NCBI GenBank assembly: GCA_013359345.1
Contig: JABWCA010000006.1
Span: forward strand, 1-37,103
Length of the DNA: 37,103 bases
Source of the DNA: Ignavibacteriaceae bacterium
Lineage (GTDB): Bacteria; Bacteroidota; Ignavibacteria; Ignavibacteriales; Ignavibacteriaceae
Reading direction: 5' to 3'
The notes beneath the pieces were generated by a model that was not told the origin of the DNA, did not search any database, and worked only from the letters and a program-made list of their open reading frames with translations. This document shows, one piece after another, positions 7,888-14,517 of the stretch. Each line of letters opens with the position of its first letter. Within the stretch, counting starts at the first letter, position 1. The translations under genes were made by a program, and so were the position numbers.

Positions 7888-9253
7888 ATTTTTCCAATCG
7901 GCGATAAAGCGAAGTGCGAGTCAATCCCAGTTCGCGCGCGGCCTGGCTGATGTTGCCGCCGTGCTTGCTGATCGTCTTGCGAATGACGGCCTTCTCCACT
8001 TCCTCCAAATTATAATTGTCGAATACCAAGCCGTCTTCCCGGCTTTCCGATGCGACGAGCAGAAAATCCGTGGGCTGCAACACCTGCGTTTCGCCCATAA
8101 TCACCGCGCGCTCGAGCGCGTGTTGCAGCTCGCGCACGTTGCCGGGCCAGTGATATTTTTCAAGCTTCTTCAGCGTGGCCGCATTCACGCGCGGCAACGG
8201 CTTCTGATATTTCTTCGCATAAGCTTTGAGAAAATGTTCGACCAGCAACGGAATATCCTCGGTGCGCTCGCGCAACGGCGGGACGTGAATTTCGACCGTG
8301 TTAATGCGATACAGCAAATCCTGCCGAAATCTTTTCTGCGTTACCATTTCGTGAATCGGCAGGTTCGTCGCACAGATCAAGCGGATATCAATTGGTCGCG
8401 GTTGATTGGAACCCAAGCGCACGATCTGGCGGTTTTGCAGCACGGTGAGCAGTTTGGCTTGCAGGGGTAAAGAAAGATTGCCGATCTCGTCGAGGAAAAG
8501 CGTTCCACCCGAAGCGGCTTCAAATCGGCCGGCGCGTTCCTCCTTCGCGTCCGTGAAAGCACCCTTCATGTGTCCGAACAGCTCGCTCTCAAATAATGTC
8601 TCGCTGAGCGCGCCCATATCGACGCTGATAAAAACTTCCTGCTTGCGTTTCGATTGGCGGTGCAGCTCGCGCGCAATCAGCTCTTTGCCCGTGCCGTTCT
8701 CGCCGAGAATCAGCACGTTCGCCTCGGTCTGCGCCACTTTCTGAATCGTGCTGAAAACCCTTTGCATGGCTGCACACGCACCCACGAAATCTTGAAATTG
8801 CTGATCAAGCTCCGCGCTCAACACCTGCTGCCGCGAGCGCAAGTGATCGACCTCCGCACGCGATTGCCGCAGGTTCATCGCTGCGGAGAGCGTGGCGAGC
8901 AGTTTTTCATTCTGCCACGGCTTGAGCACGAAATCCATCGCGCCTTGTTTGATGGCATTCACAGCCATTTCCACGTCGCCGAACGCAGTGATCAACACCA
9001 CGACCGCGGAAGGATCGATGGTGAGAATTTGATTGAGCCAGTGAAAGCCTTCGGCGCCACCGCTGGCGTCGCGCGTGAAATTCATGTCGAGCAGTATAAC
9101 ATCGTAGCTTTCGTTCTTCAGTAGGGTCAGAATCAATTGCGGATTTTTTTCGGTGTGCACCAGCGCCACATGCTGCTTGAGAAACATGCGCGCCGCCACG
9201 AGCACGTCTTCGTCGTCATCGATAACCAGAATCTTGCCGAGCTTTTTGGTCAT
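7877..9253 (-). CDS. NtrC-family sigma-54-dependent response regulator
   Basis: 458 residues from the ATG at 9253, which has AGGAA 7 bases upstream; an in-frame start 33 bases earlier is less likely. The receiver domain (about 7-125) has phospho-acceptor Asp56 (LLDMNF) and the acidic IDDDED pocket. An AAA+ domain follows, with Walker A GENGTGKE (184-191) and the sigma-54 contact loop GAFTDA (231-236) in place of the usual GAFTGA. LFLDEIG, the Walker B region, and the RxDLLYR arginine-finger region are also present. A Fis-type helix-turn-helix closes the protein (GGNISQAARELGLTRTSLYRRL). It would activate RpoN-dependent promoters on phosphorylation by the overlapping kinase. The targets are not visible, and I saw no clear GG-N10-GC site upstream. 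Confidence 0.93.
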   Translation of the reverse strand: MTKKLGKILVIDDDEDVLVAARMFLKQHVALVHTEKNPQLILTLLKNESYDVILLDMNFTRDASGGAEGFHWLNQILTIDPSAVVVLITAFGDVEMAVNAIKQGAMDFVLKPWQNEKLLATLSAAMNLRQSRAEVDHLRSRQQVLSAELDQQFQDFVGACAAMQRVFSTIQKVAQTEANVLILGENGTGKELIARELHRQSKRKQEVFISVDMGALSETLFESELFGHMKGAFTDAKEERAGRFEAASGGTLFLDEIGNLSLPLQAKLLTVLQNRQIVRLGSNQPRPIDIRLICATNLPIHEMVTQKRFRQDLLYRINTVEIHVPPLRERTEDIPLLVEHFLKAYAKKYQKPLPRVNAATLKKLEKYHWPGNVRELQHALERAVIMGETQVLQPTDFLLVASESREDGLVFDNYNLEEVEKAVIRKTISKHGGNISQAARELGLTRTSLYRRLEKYGL

Positions 9254-9310
9254 GGGAATTTCCTGTGAGCTTACCTCGGAAAACAATCACCATTGCGAGG
9301 TTTGGGTAGC

Positions 9311-9327
9311 GCAGGCAACATGCCTGC
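9311..9327. repeat. Short intergenic hairpin
   Basis: GCAGGCA-ACA-TGCCTGC is a perfect 7-bp stem with a 3-base loop, in the divergent region upstream of the two-component operon. There is no T-run, so it is not a terminator. It may be a fragment of a dispersed repeat. Confidence 0.4.
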
Positions 9328-9458
9328 TAAACTCGCAAGCCGGAAGTCTACGCTCTGCGTTCGAATCGCCTACCAGCAATTTAATCGCACACGGCAAAAA
9401 AGCAATGGCGCTTTGTTAAGGGAAGTGCGAGGCTGTGTACGCACGAAAATCAAAAATT

Positions 9459-9474
9459 CCTCGCGACCGCGAGG
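9459..9474. promoter_or_regulatory. Candidate autoregulatory operator of the vapBC-like module
   Basis: CCTCGCGACCGCGAGG is a 16-bp interrupted palindrome (7-bp arms, 2-base spacer). It ends one base before the -35 box of the promoter that faces the antitoxin gene. TA antitoxin-toxin complexes usually repress their own promoter through such sites. Binding is inferred, and the antitoxin has no obvious DNA-binding motif. Confidence 0.4.
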
Positions 9475-9475
9475 C

Positions 9476-9504
9476 TTGACTATGGCGCACGGGTTGTCTA
9501 TTTT
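9476..9504 (+). promoter_or_regulatory. Sigma-70-type promoter of the vapBC-like module
   Basis: The -35 TTGACT (9476-9481) and -10 TATTTT (9499-9504) are spaced by 17 bp, close to the bacterial consensus, and lie 61 bp upstream of the antitoxin ATG at 9566. Confidence 0.6.
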
Positions 9505-9565
9505 GAGACATAAATAGAGCTCAGAAGGTTGCTGATCTCTTATAACTTTAGTTGAGGTTGTCATC

Positions 9566-9817
9566 ATGTCTACGCTCGTCACCTCTCCACACTACCAACA
9601 CGTTTTGCATCAAATTGCTAATCTATCTTGGGAAGAACAACTGCGCCTGATCGGCGAAATCTCCCTCACGCTGCGCAGAAGAATCCCCACGTTAGCTAGC
9701 CCTCTTTTTCCACAAGCCGACATTGTCACAACGGTAAAGGGAAAGTATGCCTCCATACCGACAAGCAGCGATTTATTCGCGCAAAGAAAAGTCCAGGAAA
9801 TCGAGATGGAACGGTAG
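9566..9817 (+). CDS. Putative antitoxin of a VapBC-like pair
   Basis: 83 residues. No domain is certain. The N-terminal half is a likely amphipathic helix pair (HYQHVLHQIANLSWEEQLRLIGEISLTL, given here as one region, residues 9-36). The short LSWEEQLRLI motif is typical of small antitoxins found beside PIN toxins in cyanobacteria and environmental FCB genomes. The C-terminal half is hydrophilic and probably unstructured when free, as expected for a toxin-wrapping tail. It ends 3 bp before the PIN toxin gene, has a good promoter and a GAGG ribosome-binding site, and appears intact. The role comes from position more than sequence. Confidence 0.6.
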   Translation: MSTLVTSPHYQHVLHQIANLSWEEQLRLIGEISLTLRRRIPTLASPLFPQADIVTTVKGKYASIPTSSDLFAQRKVQEIEMER

Positions 9818-9820
9818 AGT

Positions 9821-10226
9821 ATGATAAAAGTGCTCGATGCTTGTGCTATGATCGCATACTTGCGAGGAGAGCCTGGGGCGGAGATTGTAGAAGCGCTGTT
9901 GCTCGACAAAAGCAACCAATGTTTGGCGCACGTTGTTAATTTGTGTGAAGTCTACTACGATTTTTTACGAGCAAAAGATGAAGCCTCTGCTCTTGGCGCC
10001 ATCGCCTACTTAAACTCGGTCGGAGTCATTGCTCGCGACGATATTGATACACAATTTTGGCAAGACGCAGGCAAACACAAAGCGACAATAAAAAAAGATT
10101 TCTTTTGCGGATTGCTTCGCTCTGACTTTGGCCAATCGGATGCAAGCAGAGCTCGTGAGGTCGGATCATCATGAGTTTGATGCAGTCGTGGAAAAGGGAT
10201 ACTGCCCAGTGCTGTTCATACGTTAA
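9821..10226 (+). pseudogene. vapC: Frameshifted VapC-like PIN-domain toxin
   Basis: The first frame runs from MIKVLDACAMIAYLRGEPGA to KATIKK. From there the PIN fold continues one frame over as ISFADCFALTLANRMQAELV and on to PVLFIR, ending at TAA 10224-10226. Dropping one A from the A7 run at 10090-10096 restores a 134-residue protein. In that protein all four acidic residues of the PIN active site are present: Asp6, Glu43 (NLCEVYY), Asp97 (FADCF) and Asp115 (SDHHEFD). VapC proteins are Mg-dependent endoribonucleases, often cutting tRNA. As written, the protein lacks its last two catalytic acids and should be inactive. The cause could be a true frameshift, slippage at the A-run, or a homopolymer sequencing error. 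The gene sits 3 bp after its antitoxin. Confidence 0.87.
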
Positions 10227-10244
10227 ACCAAGCCGCTTATCGTT

Positions 10245-10481
10245 ATGATCAGAAAACAAATTCCAGATCGCCTCACCGCCCAATCTCTTTCTGAGATTCC
10301 GCAATTCGCCTCCGAAGATGAAGAACGGGAATGGTGGACGACTCATGATTTAGCCCCCGAGCTTGGCGAGGACGTGACGGAGCAAGAGCGCGCTTTGACG
10401 CAAGAGCCCAAAGCCAAGTATCGCTACGTGCCTTCGCAAGTCGGTTCCAAGCAAACTACGAAAGAACTTTTGCAAACCTGA
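10245..10481 (+). CDS. Small hypothetical protein with CopG-antitoxin-like N-terminus
   Basis: 78 residues. IPQFASEDEEREWWTTHDL (residues 18-36) closely resembles the N-terminal motif of CopG-type antitoxins (FKSEDEEREFWxTHD). The ribbon-helix-helix that should follow is missing; instead there is an acidic then basic tail with no recognised fold. It begins 18 bp after the vapC remnant, without a clear ribosome-binding site. It may be a fragment left from a third TA module or a short adaptor. No toxin-like gene follows before the composition change. Confidence 0.45.
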   Translation: MIRKQIPDRLTAQSLSEIPQFASEDEEREWWTTHDLAPELGEDVTEQERALTQEPKAKYRYVPSQVGSKQTTKELLQT

Positions 10482-10570
10482 ACCTCAACGACAACCAATC
10501 ATTCACCGGCACAACTTCGATTCAACCTCTTCGCACGCCTGGTCATGAATCACCCAACGGAGGGAGAAGC

Positions 10571-10615
10571 ATGGCCCGCAAGATTTCTCCGGCCAAAATT
10601 CTCGGCGCGGGCTGA
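10571..10615 (+). pseudogene. Truncated gene start at the composition junction
   Basis: A strong ribosome-binding site, GGAGGG (10559-10564), stands 6 bases before ATG 10571. The frame reads MARKISPAKILGAG and then stops at TGA 10613, just where the sequence turns AT-rich. It looks like the first codons of a longer GC-rich gene cut at the junction. I cannot identify the gene. A genuine 14-residue leader peptide is the less likely alternative. Confidence 0.4.
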
Positions 10616-10749
10616 ATACGGGATAATGTAAAATGATGTCCGTTCTGCCGGCAGGAAGATGCGGTTTTTTATAATACAGAGATGAATTTATTATTGGTGT
10701 TTATGCAGAGCGCCTTTGCAGTGCTTACTTTCTGCGGAGGGCTGATAAC
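10596..10749. other. Composition and gene-style junction
   Basis: Left of about 10,610 the DNA is GC-rich. Right of about 10,620 it is AT-richer and all genes have Ignavibacteria-like features. The interval has no gene of its own apart from the cut reading frame above. A 10-bp palindrome, CTGCCGGCAG, lies at 10645-10654. I see no transposase, tRNA or direct repeat that would explain an insertion. Confidence 0.65.
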
Positions 10750-11169
10750 TCAGATTGAATACATCTGAATAATATCTTCGGGGAGTCTTACGGGTCTTCC
10801 TGATTTAAGGGAGAGCATTGTGTAGTTAAAATGCCCCTCGGCGGCAACTTTCATTCCGTCTTTCTTGTATATAATGAAGTCAACCAGGCACTGGGCCCCG
10901 TTATATGAATTAACTCCTGTTTCAACAACGGCCACATCCTCAAGCCTGAGTTCCCGTTTAAAGGATATCTTCAGATCTGAGACCACCCAGGTGAGATCCC
11001 TTTTCCAGAACTCTTCCATCGACATTTTATAGAACTCCCTCATCTGCATATATCTTGCAGCGAGGACGTAATCAAGGTACTTGGTGAAATGGACATGGTT
11101 GTTGACATCTATGTCATCGGGGCGCACGGTTATTTCGCTTCTGAACCGTGAAAATTTCTGTTCTGACAT
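10750..11169 (-). CDS. Acyl-CoA thioesterase, YbgC/FadM-like hotdog fold
   Basis: 139 residues, the usual single-hotdog length. The active-site segment RPDDIDVNNHVHFTKYLDY (residues 16-34, catalytic Asp21 and the NNHVH turn) and the later VVSDLKISFKRELRLED strand match 4-hydroxybenzoyl-CoA thioesterase-family enzymes. These hydrolyse acyl-CoA or acyl-ACP thioesters in the cytosol. The chain length and the true substrate cannot be predicted. Its ATG overlaps the stop of the upstream response-regulator gene by one base (TAATG), so the two are translated together. The pairing of a thioesterase with a receiver protein is unusual. Confidence 0.85.
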   Translation of the reverse strand: MSEQKFSRFRSEITVRPDDIDVNNHVHFTKYLDYVLAARYMQMREFYKMSMEEFWKRDLTWVVSDLKISFKRELRLEDVAVVETGVNSYNGAQCLVDFIIYKKDGMKVAAEGHFNYTMLSLKSGRPVRLPEDIIQMYSI

Positions 11170-11855
11170 TACTCTGCTTTTTCTCCATGCTCAGGCGGCG
11201 TATCAATATCGATCATTTTGATATCTCTCACGTAATTTGAGATCTGCGGGCGCTGAATCTCCTTGAGCTGATTGAGGATATCATTGACCTCCTCAACTGC
11301 GCTTTCAATGTAGTCAATCCGCTTTTCGTATGATTGTCTTGAAAATTCAGGTTTGCCGAGTTCTCTTCTGAGAGCCGAGATGGCGAGTTTAATAACGGTA
11401 AGGGGTTGTTTTATTTTATGGTTTGCGGTAACCACTGTGGCGGCGTAAATGCTTAGTTTTTCTGATTCTATGATGGCAAGCTGGGCATCGCGGAATCTGA
11501 GGGCAGATCTTATTCTTGCGATGATCTCCACTCTTTCAAACGGCTTTTTAATGTAATCAAAGGCGCCGGCCTGCAGACCCTGTTTTGCCTCTTCGGGTGA
11601 AACCTTTGCGGTTACTATGATAACGGGGATGTTAAGGGTCTGTTCATCCTTTTTAAGAATTTCAAGTACATCAAGTCCGGTCATTCCGGGGAGCATGATA
11701 TCAAGCAGTATCAGGTCGGGTTTTTCATTTCTTGAAATAGTCAGCCCGTCCTCACCGTTCAGAGCAGTGAAAACGTTGTAACCCTCCTTCTTCAGAATGA
11801 GTTCAAGGAACTTGACATTCTGCATATTATCATCCACGACCAGAATTGAGTACAT
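11169..11855 (-). CDS. Response regulator: receiver fused to a HisKA-like dimerisation helix region, no ATPase
   Basis: 228 residues. The receiver (about 1-120) is complete: acidic pocket VVDDN, phospho-acceptor Asp52 (LLDIMLPG), Thr82 and Lys104 (YIKKPF). After a helix (121-135), residues 136-205 resemble a kinase dimerisation/phosphotransfer region. The H-box-like TANHKIKQPLTVIKL contains His146, followed by a long second helix. The ATP-binding domain expected next is absent; the protein ends in a short acidic tail. It could act as a phosphotransfer hub, a kinase-binding decoy or simply a diguanylate-type regulator whose output is protein binding. No DNA-binding domain is present. The gene overlaps the thioesterase gene by one base. 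Confidence 0.8.
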   Translation of the reverse strand: MYSILVVDDNMQNVKFLELILKKEGYNVFTALNGEDGLTISRNEKPDLILLDIMLPGMTGLDVLEILKKDEQTLNIPVIIVTAKVSPEEAKQGLQAGAFDYIKKPFERVEIIARIRSALRFRDAQLAIIESEKLSIYAATVVTANHKIKQPLTVIKLAISALRRELGKPEFSRQSYEKRIDYIESAVEEVNDILNQLKEIQRPQISNYVRDIKMIDIDTPPEHGEKAE

Positions 11856-11948
11856 AGTACCGGGCCTTTGCTATTAAATATTAACTAAAGAACGCACCCG
11901 TTAAATTAAGGGATATCTCACTTAAAAATAACAAAAAAATATTTAAGA

Positions 11949-12797
11949 TCAGTTGACCGCCACAGAAATTTCAACAATTTCGGGCTTGCCTTCCCAGAGA
12001 AGAAGTTTAACCTTTCCCTCTTTCTCATTTATCTCCCAGAGCACCCCATTTTTAACTCTTCCGCCCGGTTTCAGGATGTAAAGCTCGTCATCCTCATTAA
12101 CAAAATGCGCCCCGGCTTCTGAAAATTTAATCAGCGTGAGCCCCGCGGCATCAGGCGGATCCTTGGCAAAGAAGCCATACCCGTAAAAAATATCGGCTGA
12201 TCCCGGAAGTCCTGTGTTAACCGGTTTATAACCGCTTCTGAACTGCTTATAGAGTGAATCATCAACGGCATAAAGTGTGATTCTCCCCTCAAGATAAAGT
12301 CTTGAACTGCTTATCAGGTTATCTTTATTGTCATCTGACTTAATGATGCCAAGTGAATCTGCCGAAATAAGGAACCGGCTCCCTGAAAGATTATCAAGCA
12401 GCGAGAATAATTCCCTGGTCTGTAGTGAGGCTTTGATCCTGAAGGGATAAGTTTTCATAAAACCATGCACAGATGCCTGAAGCGGCACAACTTCATGATA
12501 AGAGGTTACAGGGCTTATGGTCCGCGAGATGATATCCTGAATGAAAGCTGCGGCCTCCTTCCGGTTTCCGCTGAAAAGAAGCGGGGTGTTTGCGGTCTGC
12601 TTCCCGTAATATTTTATATATGCTGCCTGCCTCAGAGATCCGGGATCCAGAACGCCGAACTGCTCTCTTTCTCCCGAAGCAAGCACAAGATTATAGATTC
12701 CTCCTGAAACTGCCGCAAGGCTAAATATTATCAGAGCCGCCAGAATGATAATCAGGTTTCTGCCGCGGGATAAATAATAGCGGGGTAAATTGTTCAT
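11949..12797 (-). CDS. Inner-membrane protein, GspM/PilO-like
   Basis: 282 residues. A short cytosolic N-terminus with Arg residues precedes one membrane helix (about 14-36); the rest is periplasmic. Residues 75-175 (PLQASVHGFMKTYPFRIKAS, then FSLLDNLSGSRFLISADSLG) read like the ferredoxin-like alpha/beta domain of PilO/GspM. The last 50 residues form a small beta-rich module (LKPGGRVKNGVLWEINEKEG) that recalls PilP. These proteins form the inner-membrane platform linking ATPase to pilus or pseudopilus in type IV pili and type II secretion. The call depends on topology, weak motif resemblance and the paired GspL-like gene. The start overlaps the upstream stop (TGATG). No pilin, secretin or ATPase gene is in view. 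Confidence 0.5.
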   Translation of the reverse strand: MNNLPRYYLSRGRNLIIILAALIIFSLAAVSGGIYNLVLASGEREQFGVLDPGSLRQAAYIKYYGKQTANTPLLFSGNRKEAAAFIQDIISRTISPVTSYHEVVPLQASVHGFMKTYPFRIKASLQTRELFSLLDNLSGSRFLISADSLGIIKSDDNKDNLISSSRLYLEGRITLYAVDDSLYKQFRSGYKPVNTGLPGSADIFYGYGFFAKDPPDAAGLTLIKFSEAGAHFVNEDDELYILKPGGRVKNGVLWEINEKEGKVKLLLWEGKPEIVEISVAVN

Positions 12798-13939
12798 CAG
12801 AACTCCCCCGTAAAAAGGAAAAACTCGGTGCCTTCAAATCTGAGAGTCCTGATCTTTGAGATTCTGAAATCAGCAACTTTATCCGTTATTCTGAATATAT
12901 TATCACGTGAGTTTGTGTAGCCCTCCAGCAAAAAGTTATTTCCCGAGCATGAGAGGGTATTGATCCAGGTTGAATCAAACTCAGCAATAACCGGTATGAA
13001 CTGCCTGAGGCGCAGGGCGGTTTCGGTGAGGGAGGTCACCGCGGCTATGGAGTCGGTATATTCAGCCGGAGTCAGGCCTTTTTGTTTGAGCCAGGGGTGC
13101 AGAGTTCTGAGGTCAGTTGTTTCACTCAGAGCGAGTGCCGCCTCGGCGTTATTCTGTTGCACGCTTAAAAGTGAGTTGTATGCTCCGGCCAAAAAGATAA
13201 ATGAAACTGTAAACGCGGCGAGAGCATATTTTATATATTTTATTGTCTGAGACTGTCTGCCAAGAACTTTCTTTAATTCAGCAAAATGAGAGTTCTGATC
13301 AGTTGTGAGCGATGCGCCGGTGATGAAGGATAAAAAAGGAACATAATTATCATTCAGTCCGTTAAAAGACTTTCGGTTAGTCAGAACTTTTATTTTCGGA
13401 GGATTATCAGACGAACTGAATTCAGCATTGATTTCAGCAGCAAGAGATTCATCTGTAATTATAAGATCTGAATGAAATCTCATCAGAAGTGATGAAGCAA
13501 GTCCCGGAGAGTGCACAAGAACTTTTTGCACGGCATGATTTTCGATCAGAAAAACAGCTTTTTCATTAAAATAGATCACGCGGTCATCAGGAAAAAAATT
13601 GAAGAGTTCAATAAGCCTTGATGCAATGACCGATGAAAGATCTGCCTCACCTGATATCTCTGCAAAGGGAATTCTGAGATCACCTGCAAGCTGCAGAACC
13701 GAGGCCGAGATAAAATCTCTGTTCAATTTTATGAGGCCGTTATCAGAGCCGGGCCTGAGGTCATCATAAACAATCAGCAGTTTTGTGCGGGCGCAGCCTT
13801 TAAGCACTTTGGTGTGATCTTTCTGATAGCTTTTATCCTTTATGACGTCATAAGGCACAAAACTTTCGTTAAGCGAACTTTTTCTGAGGCAAAAGACATG
13901 AATCCCTTTTGACGCCGGCAAAAATATTGTTAAATTCAT
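12797..13939 (-). CDS. Membrane protein, GspL/PilM-PilN-like
   Basis: 380 residues. Residues 1-230 are cytosolic and soluble, with alternating strands and helices that could be a reduced actin-like (PilM/GspL cytoplasmic) domain, though nucleotide-binding motifs are not obvious. A single membrane helix follows at about 237-257 (YALAAFTVSFIFLAGAYNSLL). A periplasmic PilN-like coiled segment and a small alpha/beta domain end the protein (WINTLSCSGNNFLLEGYTNS, IRTLRFEGTEFFLF). This cytosolic-TM-PilN order is that of GspL or a PilM-PilN fusion. The next gene, joined by a one-base overlap, looks like the matching GspM/PilO. It starts divergent from the lipoprotein gene with 106 bp between. Function in pili or secretion is inferred. 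Confidence 0.5.
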   Translation of the reverse strand: MNLTIFLPASKGIHVFCLRKSSLNESFVPYDVIKDKSYQKDHTKVLKGCARTKLLIVYDDLRPGSDNGLIKLNRDFISASVLQLAGDLRIPFAEISGEADLSSVIASRLIELFNFFPDDRVIYFNEKAVFLIENHAVQKVLVHSPGLASSLLMRFHSDLIITDESLAAEINAEFSSSDNPPKIKVLTNRKSFNGLNDNYVPFLSFITGASLTTDQNSHFAELKKVLGRQSQTIKYIKYALAAFTVSFIFLAGAYNSLLSVQQNNAEAALALSETTDLRTLHPWLKQKGLTPAEYTDSIAAVTSLTETALRLRQFIPVIAEFDSTWINTLSCSGNNFLLEGYTNSRDNIFRITDKVADFRISKIRTLRFEGTEFFLFTGEF

Positions 13940-14045
13940 TGATCTGTGAGTAATTGCTTTCTTTAACTGAACAAAATATAGTAAATTCAGACACTTATCT
14001 GAAAAAATTAATTATTAATTAAACTAACCTGGAGCACGAAAGATA

Positions 14046-14498
14046 ATGAAAAAAATTTCTCTCGTATTATTCCTCATGCTCGGTCTCTTTATAGGCTGCG
14101 GCAAAAAAGAAAAACCCGAGGAACCGAAGAAAGAACCAGTAAAAACTGAAACCAAAGCTGACAGCGTTGCAAAAGAACCGGAAATGAAATTACCGGTACT
14201 TGAAGGAACCTGGGCAGGCGGTATCGGGCAGTATCCTGTTACCCTTACTCTTAATGCAATCAAGAATGATGAAGAGGTAACCGGTAAAGTCGTTATAAGT
14301 TTCAGAAATCCTGTCTCTTATTCAGTAAAAGGCACATATGCCTATAAGACAGGCCAGATGACCCTCACAGATGCTGACGGAATCAGAAGCGGCGGCAGTT
14401 TCAGCGGCACCGTAAGCGAAGACGGAAAAACTTTTTCAGGCACATATACCGAAACGGTATCAAAGGTGTCTTCAGCTTTTAACTTAACAAAAAAATAA
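14046..14498 (+). CDS. Small lipoprotein of unknown function
   Basis: 150 residues. A signal peptide with lipobox LFIGC (lipidated Cys18) is followed by a Lys/Glu/Pro-rich linker (19-50) and a beta-rich domain (about 52-150). That domain opens with LEGTWAGGIGQYPVTLTLN and repeats GSFSGTVSEDGKTFSGTY-like strands. Such short up-and-down beta domains in FCB lipoproteins often bind small ligands or act as inhibitors, but I recognise no specific family. The next gene, another lipoprotein, begins 20 bp later and is probably co-transcribed. Confidence 0.8.
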   Translation: MKKISLVLFLMLGLFIGCGKKEKPEEPKKEPVKTETKADSVAKEPEMKLPVLEGTWAGGIGQYPVTLTLNAIKNDEEVTGKVVISFRNPVSYSVKGTYAYKTGQMTLTDADGIRSGGSFSGTVSEDGKTFSGTYTETVSKVSSAFNLTKK

Positions 14499-14517
14499 AA
14501 AACACACAGGAGAATAA

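Larger units (their letters stand above)
9254..9565. other. Intergenic region between the NtrC-type gene and the vapBC-like module
   Basis: About 310 bp without a gene. It contains a short hairpin (9311-9327), a 16-bp palindrome (9459-9474), a good sigma-70 promoter (9476-9504), and a 60-base leader for the antitoxin gene with GAGG about 8 bases before its ATG. The part at 9290-9370 resembles the dispersed non-coding repeats common in GC-rich environmental genomes. Confidence 0.6.

Noticed and set aside
7189-7950. Plus-strand open frame of 253 codons opposite the sensor kinase
   Set aside because: Shadow of the kinase and NtrC-type genes, which have clear catalytic motifs on the minus strand.
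10682-10765. Short hydrophobic frame MNLLLVFMQSAFAVL at the junction
   Set aside because: About 28 codons, overlaps the end of the thioesterase gene and has no clear ribosome-binding site.
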